DNA of 64,000 nucleotides, from NCBI RefSeq assembly GCF_005491205.1, contig NZ_CP028037.1:124001-188000 (forward strand). The letters run 5' to 3'. The notes below the pieces were generated by a model that had not been told where the DNA came from, ran no database searches, and was given only the letters and a program-made list of their open reading frames with translations. Numbering within the stretch: the first letter of the stretch is position 1; each line of letters starts with the position of its first letter. A program made the position numbers and the translations under genes. Positions 34,036 through 43,715 of this stretch are shown here, one piece after another. Source of the DNA: Nissabacter sp. SGAir0207. Its GTDB lineage: Bacteria; Pseudomonadota; Gammaproteobacteria; Enterobacterales; Enterobacteriaceae.

Positions 34036-35400
34036 TCAGCGCGCGGAGGGGTCAGCTGGCTGCCGCCACGCCGCCGCCGGGTGGCTGGCAGGCAGGCGGT
34101 CGCCTTGCTGGAAAAGTTTATGGCGCAGGCTGCCCGGCGCGTAGCCGGTCTTGTAGCGGCCACGGGATTGCAGCTCAGGAATGACCCAGCGGATCACCTC
34201 CTCATAGCTGCCGGGATTGATGATGCGCGCCAGATTGAAGCCATCAATGTCGCCCTCATCCAGCCAGTGCAGCAGCTGGTCAGCCACCTGTTGCGGATCG
34301 CCCACCAACAGCGGGTAGCGGCTGCCCAGCGCGTGCTGCTCCAGCAAGCGGCGGCGCGTCCAGCCGCTGTAGGTTTGGGTAACGGACTCGATCGCCTGCG
34401 TTGGCCCGGCCTGAATTGGCTCATCCAGCCCAAAGCGCGCCAGATCAATGCCGGTGGAGCTGGAGAAGTGCGCAATGCCCGCCTCCGGGCTGGCGTAGCG
34501 CAGGTATTCGCGGTGCTTCTCCCGCGCCTCGGCGGCCGTCGGTGCGACAATCACCCCGATGCCCATGAACACTTTCAGCGCGTCTGCCGGGCGGCCCGCG
34601 TCCACCGCCGCCTGTCGCAGGGCGCTGACCTGCCGGCGTACTCCCTCCGGCGAGGAACCCGTGACGAAGGTGCACTCGGCATGGCGGCCCGCGAAGGCCA
34701 CGCCACGGGCGGAACTGCCAGCCTGAAACAGCAGCGGCGTGCGCTGCGGCGAGGGTGAGGAGAGGTGCACCCCCTCGACCTGATAAAATTCGCCGTGGTG
34801 GCGCACCGGGTGGATGCGCGCCGCATCAGCGAACACCCGCCGCGCCTTGTCGGCCCGCACCGCGTCATCCTGCCAGCTCCCTTCCCACAGCTTGTAACTC
34901 ACCTCAAGGAACTCATCGGCCTGATCGTAGCGCCGGTCATGGGCCGTCTGGCTGTGCTTGCCCATCGCCCGCGCCGCGCTGTCGAGGTAGCCGGTGACAA
35001 TGTTCCAGCCGACGCGCCCATTGGTCAGGTGATCCAGCGTCGACATACGGCGGGCAAAGGGGTAGGGCGCCTCATAGCTGAGGTTGGCGGTCAGCCCAAA
35101 GCCGAGGTGCTCGGTCACTGCCGCCATGGCGGAGACCAGCATCAGCGGGTCATTGACCGGCAACTGGATCGCCTCGCTCGCCGTCAGGCCAATGCCATTC
35201 TGGTAGACGTCATACACGCCGAGGATGTCAGCGATAAAGATGCCATCGAACAGCCCGCGCTCCAGCAGCTGTGCCAACTCTGTCCAGTAGCTGAGGCGGT
35301 TGAACTCCACCGAGCGATCCTGCGGGTGCGTCCACATGCCATGATAGATATGGCCGACGCAGTTCATGGTAAAGGCGTTGAGCAACAGGGGTTTCGCCAT
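34036..35400 (-). CDS. NtaA/SnaA/DszA-family FMNH2-dependent monooxygenase
   Basis: 454 residues of the bacterial luciferase-like superfamily. Recognisable parts are LNAFTMNCVGHIYHGMWTHP, LLERGLFDGIFIADI, LGFGLTANLSYEAPYPFARR, DHLTNGRVGWNIVTGYLDSA and FQAGSSARGVAFAGRHAECT. Enzymes of this group cleave sulfones, sulfonates or chelators with reduced flavin from a partner reductase; no reductase gene is present here. Its start shares one base with the stop of the upstream oxidoreductase gene (TGATG). The context favours release of sulfite or reduced sulfur from an organosulfur compound. Confidence 0.87.
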   Translation of the reverse strand: MAKPLLLNAFTMNCVGHIYHGMWTHPQDRSVEFNRLSYWTELAQLLERGLFDGIFIADILGVYDVYQNGIGLTASEAIQLPVNDPLMLVSAMAAVTEHLGFGLTANLSYEAPYPFARRMSTLDHLTNGRVGWNIVTGYLDSAARAMGKHSQTAHDRRYDQADEFLEVSYKLWEGSWQDDAVRADKARRVFADAARIHPVRHHGEFYQVEGVHLSSPSPQRTPLLFQAGSSARGVAFAGRHAECTFVTGSSPEGVRRQVSALRQAAVDAGRPADALKVFMGIGVIVAPTAAEAREKHREYLRYASPEAGIAHFSSSTGIDLARFGLDEPIQAGPTQAIESVTQTYSGWTRRRLLEQHALGSRYPLLVGDPQQVADQLLHWLDEGDIDGFNLARIINPGSYEEVIRWVIPELQSRGRYKTGYAPGSLRHKLFQQGDRLPASHPAAAWRQPADPSAR

Positions 35401-36605
35401 CAGAGAGTCCCCCGGCGCGGCGGCAGGACGCCATTCAGCACATAGTTGCCAATCGCTGGGTACTTCCAGCGCACCGGATCGTGCAGCGTATGGGTACGGG
35501 CATTGCGCCAGTGGCGGTCGAAATTATGCTCTGCCAGCGTGGCGCGGCTGCCAGCCAGCTCGAACAGCAGGTTGCCCGCCTCCAGCGATACTTCGGTAGT
35601 CCAGGCGCGCGCCCGTGCCACGGCGATGGAAGCCTCTGCCACGGTGGCGGCCTCGGTGCGCTGCTGGGCAATGTCCACCGCGTCACCGGCCTCCTCCAGC
35701 AGGGCGTCGCCCGCCTGAAGCCGCGCCGTCAGCTTGCCGATGCGGTCGAGCGTCAGCGGGTCGTCGCTGGCGCGCTCCACACCGGAATCGATCCACGGGC
35801 GGGCATGCTGGCGCACAAAGGCCAGCATCTCCTGCCAGGCGGCGCGGCCAATGCCCTGATCGATGGCGGCATGCAGCAGCTGCGCCAGCGGGCCAACCGG
35901 CGTCGGCCGCTCAAAGGCGCTCTGAAACGGCACGATGTCCTGCTTGTCGGCGGGCACCTGATCAAAGGCCACGCTGCCGCTGCCGGTGGTGCGCTGGCCG
36001 AAGCCTGACCAGTCATCGGTAATGCGCAACCCCGGCGCGTCAGCCGGTAGGAATACCAGCCGCTCCTTGCCATCTTCGCCCAGTGCCGCCGTCGGCACCC
36101 GGCCCGCGAACAGCGCGCCGGTGGCATAGAATTTCTGCCCGACCACCTGCCAGCCCGCCGCGCCGCGCTCCAGCCGGGTGTAACGCTGGTGCGCGGCCGG
36201 TGAACTGAACTCCGCCAGCGCATTGCCAAAGTGCACCCCGGCCAGCACCTCGCCATATAGCCGCGCCTGCTGTGCCGGCGAGCCATTTACCCGCAGCACC
36301 TCTAGCGCATAGAAGTGGTTCTGCGGCACCTGGCCGATCGAGCCATCGGCGGCGCTCAGCCGGACAATCACCGCCGCCAGCACACGGTTGGGCAGCGCCG
36401 GGCCACCCCATTCGCGTGGCACGGTGATCGCCCCCAGCCCGGAGGCAAACAGCTCCGCCAGTTCGGCCCGTGGCAGGTGCCGGTCGCGGTCACGGTCGGA
36501 GGCCCCGGCGGCAAAGCGCGCCGCCAGGGCATCGGCCACCTCCAGCGCCTGCGCGGCGGAGGTGATGCGGGCCGCCGGACGTGGCGGCGTAACATGGGTG
36601 GTCAT
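35400..36605 (-). CDS. SfnB-type acyl-CoA-dehydrogenase-fold oxidoreductase (copy 2)
   Basis: 401 residues with an acyl-CoA dehydrogenase/DszC-like fold. It has a strong match to the group annotated as SfnB sulfur-acquisition oxidoreductases: GLGAITVPREWGGPALPNRV, IGQVPQNHFYALEVLR, TGALFAGRVPTAAL and the C-terminal HNFDRHWRNARTHTLHDPVR. A flavin-dependent monooxygenase role is likely. It is a paralogue of the gene just upstream (13-base gap), with the same C-terminal block, so the pair arose by duplication. Confidence 0.85.
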   Translation of the reverse strand: MTTHVTPPRPAARITSAAQALEVADALAARFAAGASDRDRDRHLPRAELAELFASGLGAITVPREWGGPALPNRVLAAVIVRLSAADGSIGQVPQNHFYALEVLRVNGSPAQQARLYGEVLAGVHFGNALAEFSSPAAHQRYTRLERGAAGWQVVGQKFYATGALFAGRVPTAALGEDGKERLVFLPADAPGLRITDDWSGFGQRTTGSGSVAFDQVPADKQDIVPFQSAFERPTPVGPLAQLLHAAIDQGIGRAAWQEMLAFVRQHARPWIDSGVERASDDPLTLDRIGKLTARLQAGDALLEEAGDAVDIAQQRTEAATVAEASIAVARARAWTTEVSLEAGNLLFELAGSRATLAEHNFDRHWRNARTHTLHDPVRWKYPAIGNYVLNGVLPPRRGTL

Positions 36606-36618
36606 AGGGGTATCCTTG

Positions 36619-37836
36619 TCAAATCCAGGAGTGGCGGGCCGGCAGGTGGCCGTTCAGGGTATAGGCGCCAATGGCGTGGTACTTCCAGCGCACCGGATCA
36701 TGCAGGGTATGGGTGCGGGCATTGCGCCAATGTCGATCCAGCCCGTACTCCGCCAGCGTGGCACGGCTGCCGCCCCACTCCAGCAGCTTCTCTGCCGCCC
36801 GTAGCGCCACTTCAGTGGTCAGCACCTTGGCCTCCGCCACGGCGATGGAGGCACGGGCGGCGCTCTCGGCGGTGATCGGCTGGGCATCCACCTCATCCAG
36901 CACGCGGGCGGCGCGGCGCAGCAGGGCATTGGCCGCCGCCAGTTCGGTATCCAGCCGGCCGACGTCCGCCAGAATGTAGGGGTCATCCGCATTGCGTGCC
37001 ACCCCCGCATCCACCCACGGGCGGGAGCGCTCGCGGATAAAGGCCTGCGCCTCATCCAGCGCGCCCTGGGCAATGCCAGCATCAATCGCCGCCTGAATCA
37101 GCTGCGACACCGCACCCTGAATGGTGGGGCGCGCGGTAAGGTGCGTCAGCGGCAGTACGTGATCCGCGGCCACCAGCACGTCACGCAGCGCCATGCTGCC
37201 GCTGGCGGTGGTGCGCTGGCCCATGCCAGACCAGTCATCAATGATCGCCAGCCCGTCAGCCGGGGTCGGGATCAGCGCCAGCACCGGCTCACCGCCATCA
37301 TTCAGCGCCTTGACCGCCACGATGTCAGCGAACAGCGCGCCGGTGGAGTAGAACTTGTCACCGGTCAACCGCAGGCCGCGTGGCGTGGCCGTCAGCCGCG
37401 CCCGCATATCGAGGGTATGCTTGGTATTTTTCTCCGGCCCGCCGTTGCCGATGCGCTGGCCCGCCAGCACCGCGCCAAAGATCTTCTCCTTGAGCGAATG
37501 GGGGGCGATCTCATTAATCAGGCGCAATAGGCCAAAATGGTTCTGTGGGATCTGGCCGAGCGCCGGATCGGCGGCGGAGATCAGCCGGAAGACCTCTGCC
37601 AGCACGCCAAAAGGCAGGGCCGCGCCGCCATAGGGCGTCGGCAGTGTGATGCCGCCCAGCCCACTCTGGCTGAACAGCGCCAGCTCCTCCAGTGGGTAGC
37701 GGCGCTCGCGGTCACGCAGCGCCGCACCGGGCAGCGCCTGCGCCGCCACGGCACGGGCTGCCGCCAGCGCCTGTTGTGCGTCAGTGATGCGCGCGGCCTC
37801 AACAGCGCGCCGCGACGGGGAAACGGTATTCACCAT
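36619..37836 (-). CDS. SfnB-type acyl-CoA-dehydrogenase-fold oxidoreductase (copy 1)
   Basis: 405 residues and the first gene of the operon; GGGAGATAAAAT precedes ATG 37836. Shared family blocks are GLGGITLPTPYGGAALPFGV, ALGQIPQNHFGLLRLI, GDKFYSTGALFADIVAVKAL, DDWSGMGQRTTASGS and the terminal YGLDRHWRNARTHTLHDPVR. The family is induced by sulfur starvation in pseudomonads. I found no sigma-54 or clear CysB site in the 247-base region upstream, so the control is unknown. Confidence 0.85.
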   Translation of the reverse strand: MVNTVSPSRRAVEAARITDAQQALAAARAVAAQALPGAALRDRERRYPLEELALFSQSGLGGITLPTPYGGAALPFGVLAEVFRLISAADPALGQIPQNHFGLLRLINEIAPHSLKEKIFGAVLAGQRIGNGGPEKNTKHTLDMRARLTATPRGLRLTGDKFYSTGALFADIVAVKALNDGGEPVLALIPTPADGLAIIDDWSGMGQRTTASGSMALRDVLVAADHVLPLTHLTARPTIQGAVSQLIQAAIDAGIAQGALDEAQAFIRERSRPWVDAGVARNADDPYILADVGRLDTELAAANALLRRAARVLDEVDAQPITAESAARASIAVAEAKVLTTEVALRAAEKLLEWGGSRATLAEYGLDRHWRNARTHTLHDPVRWKYHAIGAYTLNGHLPARHSWI

Positions 37837-38083
37837 ATTTTATCTCCCTGATAAATAACGGGCGCGATGGGACAGGAGCAGAAAAGCCCGAAAAAATAAG
37901 CGGATGAAGGAATATGGGCCGAGTGTAATGAGCGGGCGGGCGGCGTGTAAAGCAACGGCTTAGTGCAATTTATGCAGTGGTTATCCGTTATTTTGCTTTG
38001 CCATTTTCAGGCTTAATAAAGCCAATAGGCGGCAAACGTTGCGCCCGCCATTGGCCCTATTTCCGCTAATGGCGGGCATAGCA

Positions 38084-39562
38084 TTAACGAATAACCGAGA
38101 GTTCCCGCGTCTTGACGCCTGTGCGTTGGACATAGGCCGGGGAGGCCAGCGCGCCTATGTTGTAATCCCGGTGGGGGCCGGGCTGGTCTACCTGCCGGTA
38201 GCCCGCATCCAGCAAGGGTTTAGCCAGCGCCAGCCGCGCAGCGGTCGGGTGGTTGAACTGCACCAGATCCGGCCGACTGGTGCGGGGGTCAAAACGTTGC
38301 CAGAGGGCCTGACAGCGCGGGTTAATCATCATCCCGTTGTACTTATGCAGATAAAAATCCAGATAGCGCCACTCGGGGTGCGTTGGGCTACCGTTGAGGC
38401 TACCTACCGTATTGCCATCATTGCAGGTGGCGATCGCGTAGAGGGTCGATTGGTCGTAGGCTTCATTACCGCTCATATAGTCATCATTTTGATAATAAAT
38501 ATTTTTGTAGGCTGAAAGCAGGGAGGGTATGACGATCACCACCGCCAATATCTTTCCTGCGCCTTTTAATCGCTCCAAAAATACCACGGCAATGAAGAGC
38601 ACCAGCGGCGAGCAGATATACATGGTGCGATCCAGTTGAACCGGTTTGCGCAGCGAGATTATCGCGGTAATAACGATAAAAAGCCCCAGCGGCACCAGCA
38701 ATCCGTAGATATAGGTTTTGCGCTCAGCCAGGGGGGATTCCGTCCCGCGCTGCAATAACGGGAACGCGCATATGCCAATAAACGCCAACGTGATAAGCAA
38801 GCTGTTAACGGTGTCGCCCACCACGTATTTAGGGAAGTGCGTTATCGGGAAAACAAGGTGGATGGTGTTATATATCTGGTCTAGCGGCGCAATCAGCGGC
38901 ACCCAATCATTCTTTCCCTCGAATCCCGACATTAGCATGATAATAATAAAGTGTGAGCTGGATACCAACATGACCAAGGTATATTCCACCAGCTGCCGGA
39001 CGCGTCCCTCGACGCGCAGCAACCGTGCGGCAAACAGCGCGGCGGTGAAAAAAAGCCCGATAAAGTGCGTCCAGCAGACCAGTATGCAGAGCAAATAAAA
39101 GCGTCCTTTATTTTTCTCCCCGCGTAAATTATAAATAAATTCAAATGACTGCATGGTGGAGAGCATGATTAACAATGCATAGGAGCGAGCCTGGAGCGCG
39201 AAGTGGATAAATCCATAGCTGGTCAGGAACAGCAGCAGGTAGAGCGCCAACATACCGGGGTTAAGCAACTGACGCCCGCGCTGCCAGACATACAGGGCCG
39301 TCAATAATGAACAGAAGAGGCTGAAGGCGCGGGTGCCGGCCTCGTTCACCCCAAATACCTGAACCCACAAGTAAAGCAGAGTATTATATAAGAAGGGATG
39401 GATATCATTAAATAAGTACGTCTGGTAGAGATTGTGCAGATCGCCGCTAATGGAACCGAGGGTAAATAGCTCATCAATCCAATAGGAGTGCACGCCCAGC
39501 CCTGCAAACGCCATAATAATGCCCGCGCCCATGGCAGACATAAAAAGAGGGATGCTTTTCAT
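38084..39562 (-). CDS. Polytopic GT-C (family 39-like) glycosyltransferase
   Basis: 492 residues with about ten membrane helices. The first periplasmic loop has the acidic pair of GT-C enzymes (HSYWIDELFTLGSI), followed by YLFNDIHPFLYNTLLYLWVQ and a helix with ALQARSYALLIM, as in polyprenyl-phosphate-sugar transferases such as the PMT/ArnT group. A soluble C-terminal part (from about 385, with several Cys) is probably periplasmic. It would move a sugar from a lipid carrier to an envelope acceptor. No sugar-synthesis genes are near, so the acceptor is unknown. Confidence 0.75.
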   Translation of the reverse strand: MKSIPLFMSAMGAGIIMAFAGLGVHSYWIDELFTLGSISGDLHNLYQTYLFNDIHPFLYNTLLYLWVQVFGVNEAGTRAFSLFCSLLTALYVWQRGRQLLNPGMLALYLLLFLTSYGFIHFALQARSYALLIMLSTMQSFEFIYNLRGEKNKGRFYLLCILVCWTHFIGLFFTAALFAARLLRVEGRVRQLVEYTLVMLVSSSHFIIIMLMSGFEGKNDWVPLIAPLDQIYNTIHLVFPITHFPKYVVGDTVNSLLITLAFIGICAFPLLQRGTESPLAERKTYIYGLLVPLGLFIVITAIISLRKPVQLDRTMYICSPLVLFIAVVFLERLKGAGKILAVVIVIPSLLSAYKNIYYQNDDYMSGNEAYDQSTLYAIATCNDGNTVGSLNGSPTHPEWRYLDFYLHKYNGMMINPRCQALWQRFDPRTSRPDLVQFNHPTAARLALAKPLLDAGYRQVDQPGPHRDYNIGALASPAYVQRTGVKTRELSVIR

Positions 39563-40021
39563 GTGTTACCCTTACGCTGAAGTTGCCGATAAAAAACCGA
39601 AGAGTGAAAGACAATAACAACTCCCGCCATGAATAAAACATCAAAATGTTAACGTTAATTTTTATTTACCCTTCATGCGCGGAAGTCTGTTTTTTACGTC
39701 CCTCTGCCGCGTTTTTTCGTCCGCCATTTTTTAGCCTATTTTAACAGCAGCTTGTGACTGGCCTGCTGATTGGGTGACACAATATTCATTAAGCCACGGT
39801 AATGCTATTTTATCCGTATAAATCTCATTCACATCAACAGGATAAATTTGGCCGCCAACTCCCTGCACAAAATTAAGCCATGCGACGGCGCAATGTTTTT
39901 ATCCACGTGGAACCACTCTTTTTTTCTGCACCCTCATGTTTTTCTGTTCGCTGCCGTTAACAGAGTCAAGCCATCTCGGCTTTTATTGACTTCCTTTTAA
40001 CGTCTTGAGCAGGTTTCCACT
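39563..40021. other. Intergenic region glycosyltransferase / chemoreceptor
   Basis: 459 bases, AT-rich, no supported gene. It should hold both divergent promoters. I looked for a FliA (sigma-28) promoter with GCCGATAA in front of the chemoreceptor and did not find one. Confidence 0.4.
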
Positions 40022-41563
40022 ATGTCTATCCGGCGTTTTACTCTGTTTTCCCTGATTTTTCTCTCTATCTTGTTTTTTACCAGCATCGCCATCAGCAGTT
40101 ATTACCTGCAACGCAGCAACCACTCCCTGAATGATGTCAACCGCGAGATCCGGGTGGTGCTGTCGATTGTCGATACCATTAACCACAGCCGCACCCTGCG
40201 GGTACATACGGCGCAGGCCCTTGCCTATCAGGCACAGGGGAACACCGCAGAGGCCACCGCTTCCTTACAGAAGGCGGAGCGCGTCTATGGCCTGGCGGAA
40301 CAGGCGTTCGCCGCATACCAAGGCTGGCCAAAGCAACCGGGCGAACAGCCCCTGGCGGATGCCTTTGCCCATCGCTGGCAGGCTTACCACGATCAGGCGC
40401 TCCAACCGCTGATGGCCGCCGTGCGCGAGGGTGACAGCGCGCAGGTCAATGGCCTGATCACCGGCCAGGTGCCGGCGCTGGATCGCCAGTTTGAGATCTC
40501 GCTGGATGCGCTGCTGGCTTTCCGCGAAGAGTATGCCCATTCACTGAACGAGAAGGCCCAGTCTGATTTCCACTTCAGCCTGCTCTGCCTCGCGGTATTC
40601 TCCGTGCTGTTCCTGCTGACGCTGGCGGCGGTGGTGCGCCTGCTGAAGACACGTCTGCTGGGAGCCATTGATCGCGCCCGCACCCACTGTCTGGAGATCG
40701 CCCGCGGCCAATTGCAGACACCGGTGGTGGCAGCCCGTCAGGATGAGATTGGCGCAATGATGGAAGCGCTGGAGAGTATGCGCCGCTCGCTGGCCGAGAC
40801 CATCGGCCAGGTGCGTGATGCCAGTGACGCAGTGGCGCACGCCGCCAAGGAGATCGCCTCCGGCAACCGGGATCTCTCTGCCCGTACCGAGGAGCAGGCC
40901 TCCTCACTGGGCGAGACGGCCGCCAGCATGGAGCAGCTGACCATCACCGTCCGCCAGACCTCTGACAATGCCGGTCAGGTCAACGAGCTGGCGCAGGCAG
41001 CGCGCCAGATTGTCTCCGAGGGCAATGGCATCGTGAATGAGGTGATCGGCACCATGGCCGGCATCGAAGAGGGGTCAGACCGCATTGCCAGTATCATCAG
41101 CATGATTGAGAGCATCGCCTTCCAGACCAATATTCTGGCGCTGAACGCGGCGGTCGAAGCGGCACGCGCTGGCGAGGAGGGTCGGGGCTTTGCGGTGGTT
41201 GCCGCCGAGGTGCGCAATCTGGCGCAGCGTTCCGCCGCCGCCTCCAAAGACATCCGTGGATTGATTGAGCAGGCGGACACGCGGGTCAGCACCGGCAGCA
41301 AACTGGTGGCGCAGGCCGGCGAGAGCATGGAGCGCATCGGCAACGCGATCCATAACGTCACCCGCATCATGGGCGAGATTGCCGTCTCCACGCAGGAGCA
41401 GAGCCACGGCATCGGCCAGGTCAACACGGCGGTGACGCAGATGGATGAGGTGTCGCAGCACAACGCCGCGCTGGTGGAGGAAGTCGCCGCGGCAGCCGCC
41501 TCGCTGGAGGAGCAATCCGACCGACTGCGCCAGACAGTGGCGGTATTCACCCTCCGCCAATAA
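40022..41563 (+). CDS. Methyl-accepting chemotaxis protein
   Basis: 513 residues: a helix (about 6-28), a periplasmic four-helix-bundle-type sensor, a second helix (about 188-210), HAMP, then the signalling domain. The hairpin tip is IAFQTNILALNAAVEAARAG, then RGFAVVAAEVRNLAQRSA, as in enterobacterial receptors. The C-terminus (VAVFTLRQ) lacks the NWETF-type pentapeptide, so methylation depends on other receptors' CheR/CheB docking. The ligand is unknown. Monocistronic, with a terminator at 41571. Confidence 0.9.
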   Translation: MSIRRFTLFSLIFLSILFFTSIAISSYYLQRSNHSLNDVNREIRVVLSIVDTINHSRTLRVHTAQALAYQAQGNTAEATASLQKAERVYGLAEQAFAAYQGWPKQPGEQPLADAFAHRWQAYHDQALQPLMAAVREGDSAQVNGLITGQVPALDRQFEISLDALLAFREEYAHSLNEKAQSDFHFSLLCLAVFSVLFLLTLAAVVRLLKTRLLGAIDRARTHCLEIARGQLQTPVVAARQDEIGAMMEALESMRRSLAETIGQVRDASDAVAHAAKEIASGNRDLSARTEEQASSLGETAASMEQLTITVRQTSDNAGQVNELAQAARQIVSEGNGIVNEVIGTMAGIEEGSDRIASIISMIESIAFQTNILALNAAVEAARAGEEGRGFAVVAAEVRNLAQRSAAASKDIRGLIEQADTRVSTGSKLVAQAGESMERIGNAIHNVTRIMGEIAVSTQEQSHGIGQVNTAVTQMDEVSQHNAALVEEVAAAAASLEEQSDRLRQTVAVFTLRQ

Positions 41564-41570
41564 CCTTCTC

Positions 41571-41594
41571 AAGCCCGCGCAAGCGGGCTTTTTT
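41571..41594 (+). terminator. Terminator of the chemoreceptor gene
   Basis: AAGCCCGC, loop GCAA, GCGGGCTT, then four T. Confidence 0.85.
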
Positions 41595-42053
41595 ATGTCA
41601 ATAGGCGACAACTATCACCCGTTGATCTTCAACCTTTCACGCGACAGGGCATCGACTGCTCTTTCCATCGAACGACCGATTCCCCTCATCGCGTAGCAAG
41701 TCCTTCTATTTAGCTAGCCGCCCGTTTTTTAGCATCAGGGATACCGCCATAGTTCCGTGCTTTATTGGGGAGTGAGTTCCGGCTTACGGATTAACCTGTT
41801 CGACACGGAGGCTGGTGCTGCCTGTTCTGAAATTCTGTTCATCTAATGACAACCCGCAAGAATGCCGCTGACAGATGTTTTCCAGCACATCCATAATAGG
41901 TTTCATTAAAAATATGCCTTGCATGAATACCTTCGGATAATAATTCAATACGTTCGGAACGGACTTCCGTCATTTTGATGAGGCCCAGATTGATCCCATC
42001 TGCAAGTAAGGTATGATGCGCCAATTTTATAACCATTAAATTGGTGTGGGATT
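41595..42053. other. Intergenic region before the PAAR effector
   Basis: 459 bases. The right half contains the degenerate transposase fragment described separately, which must overlap the promoter of the effector gene. The left half shows nothing that I can assign. Confidence 0.45.
41839..42036 (-). pseudogene. Tn3-family transposase fragment
   Basis: A 65-codon frame on the minus strand reads HHTLLADGINLGLIKMTEV and then GIHARHIFNETYYGCAGKHL. The LADGxNLGLxKM block and the downstream H-I-x-x-E-T-Y pattern are those of Tn3-family transposases, which run to nearly 1000 residues. Only this internal piece is left, without the catalytic remainder or terminal repeats, so it is a relic. It marks past transposition beside the toxin locus. 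Confidence 0.5.
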
Positions 42054-43274
42054 ATGGCAATAGGATTTTTTCTATATCACCTGGATAAAACCACCTGCGG
42101 GGGAAGCATTCTTGCTGGTGCGTCTGACGACACCTACGAAATAGGCGGCATTGTGAGGCAACAGGTCAGGGAGGGTGACCCGGTGACCTGTGGGAAGCAT
42201 GAAGGGCGGTTCCGTGTCTGCGGCGGCATGGGAGATACCTACCAGGTCGGCGGAGAACTGAAAGAGTGGGCGGGTTCGCTGGACAGCTACAGCTCCTGCC
42301 CGTGTCGCGCCCGGTTTATTCCGTCAGTCCTCTCGCATACCTATGACAGTGACTGCAACGCCGGCCGCGTGGCGGAGCGGAAGCAGGAAGCCCGGAAGAA
42401 GAAACTTATCGAGGCAAAAGAGAAGGGGCTTGAACCGATGCCCATCCCGGCGCTTATCTATGCCACTCAGCGTACGATGGATGATTACGGCGCAAAGGAT
42501 ATGCAGTGCGGCGACCTTAGCGAGGCCGAGCTGAAAACTCGTTTTGGTTTGACGGATATCTCGGCGAGAGTCAACCCGTATACGCTCACCCTGATACCGC
42601 CCGTGGCTGCCAATCCATATAGTGGGTTTTATCCGGGCAGCCTGATGGAAGAAGCAGTCAGTCGTGATGAAAGCGCACGTCTCATGTTTGATGAGTTTCG
42701 GGAACTGGCGCATATGTTCTCATTTCATGGCCCATACAAAGAGCTTATTACGGAAATGATTGACCATATGCAGGAGAACAGCGGCACGCCGTACAGCAGC
42801 CCATTGCTGGACAGGGCGCTGAAAGAGCAGATCCTTAATGACCGTTCTGAACAAAGTTCGTTATTAAAAATAAAAGAAATCATTAGTACTTACATGAATG
42901 GTGAATATTTTATTTACCCTCTGGAACACAAATATAAATTCATGATAACAATCAATGAATTTTCAATTTTACCAAAATTTGGTCAACTTATAGATCGCAC
43001 TAATGGACTAGTAATAGCTATCCACGATACCTGGGCAACACATATCACGCTGAAGTCGCTGGAAGTCGAGGGGAATGCTTATCGGGCAAAGGTTCACTAC
43101 CATATTCAGGACCATTTTGGTCTCGATGATGCTGATGTACTAAATCCGGTATATCGAAAGTTTCGTATCTTCCGGCTGTGGTTTGCACTTCAGCGTTGGA
43201 ATAAATATGGCTATAAGCCATTTATCACCGAAATGAATACTACCGTGGAAGTCACCGGGAGGTGGGGTGAATAA
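42054..43274 (+). CDS. PAAR-domain type VI effector with DUF3289 tip
   Basis: 406 residues. Residues about 1-95 form a Cys-rich PAAR domain (DKTTCGGSILAG, REGDPVTCGKHEGRF, VCGGMGD, SSCPCRARFIPS) that would cap the VgrG spike. A charged linker (ERKQEARKKKLIEAKEKG) precedes the DUF3289 region, including TPYSSPLLDRALKEQIL, then IHDTWATHITLKSLEVEGNA, HYHIQDHFGLDDAD and YKPFITEMNTTVEVTG. The last 130 or so codons are AT-rich relative to the front, a sign of tip exchange near 42860. The stop overlaps the first DUF943 gene by 8 bp. DUF3289 toxicity is presumed from context; no enzymatic motif is recognised. Confidence 0.8.
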   Translation: MAIGFFLYHLDKTTCGGSILAGASDDTYEIGGIVRQQVREGDPVTCGKHEGRFRVCGGMGDTYQVGGELKEWAGSLDSYSSCPCRARFIPSVLSHTYDSDCNAGRVAERKQEARKKKLIEAKEKGLEPMPIPALIYATQRTMDDYGAKDMQCGDLSEAELKTRFGLTDISARVNPYTLTLIPPVAANPYSGFYPGSLMEEAVSRDESARLMFDEFRELAHMFSFHGPYKELITEMIDHMQENSGTPYSSPLLDRALKEQILNDRSEQSSLLKIKEIISTYMNGEYFIYPLEHKYKFMITINEFSILPKFGQLIDRTNGLVIAIHDTWATHITLKSLEVEGNAYRAKVHYHIQDHFGLDDADVLNPVYRKFRIFRLWFALQRWNKYGYKPFITEMNTTVEVTGRWGE

Positions 43275-43659
43275 ATTTTTAATAGCGGGCGTTATCGCAG
43301 TATCGAGCTGCAGCTATCTGCTCTGGCAGTATTTTACACCAGTTGAGATCGTGGCCGTTCACGACGAAGATACGATACTGGTCAAGCACTTCCCCTACTT
43401 TAAAAGCCGGCAAATTGCATGGTGGAAAGCCAATAAGGACATGATAAAAACAAAATATGGAATTCCATACAAATCTGAAAATGATTATTACAGCGTGCAT
43501 ATTATGGACTTTGGTAATGGCTATCGTGTCGACAGTGGCACAGACCAAGACTCAGATCTGCTTTGCTTTAATGAAATGGTTGTAGATGCTCGATGTATTG
43601 AAAAAAAACCTCGGCTTTGGATTAGGTTTAGCAAAAATACTGGTTTTATTTATCGATGA
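43267..43659 (+). CDS. DUF943 family protein, putative immunity 1
   Basis: 130 residues from GTG 43267, inside the effector's last codons (8-bp overlap). One N-terminal membrane helix (LIAGVIAVSSCSYLLWQYF), then a periplasmic domain with the family blocks VEIVAVHDEDTILV, HFPYFKSRQIAWWKANKDMI, two conserved Cys (LLCF, ARCI) and a Trp-rich end. As the cognate partner of the intact effector, it should neutralise the DUF3289 tip in the periplasm or membrane. It is most like copy 7 further along (RLWI, FYR end). AT-rich. Confidence 0.72.
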   Translation: MNKFLIAGVIAVSSCSYLLWQYFTPVEIVAVHDEDTILVKHFPYFKSRQIAWWKANKDMIKTKYGIPYKSENDYYSVHIMDFGNGYRVDSGTDQDSDLLCFNEMVVDARCIEKKPRLWIRFSKNTGFIYR

Positions 43660-43715
43660 TATTAGATTCATAGATATTTTTCTTGAGTGCTTTTTCCATA
43701 TGAGAAGGAGGCATG

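Noticed and set aside
37837..38083. Sigma-54 promoter or CysB site for the organosulfur operon
   Set aside because: No TGGCAC-N5-TTGC pattern on the minus strand and no clear CysB match could be found by eye.
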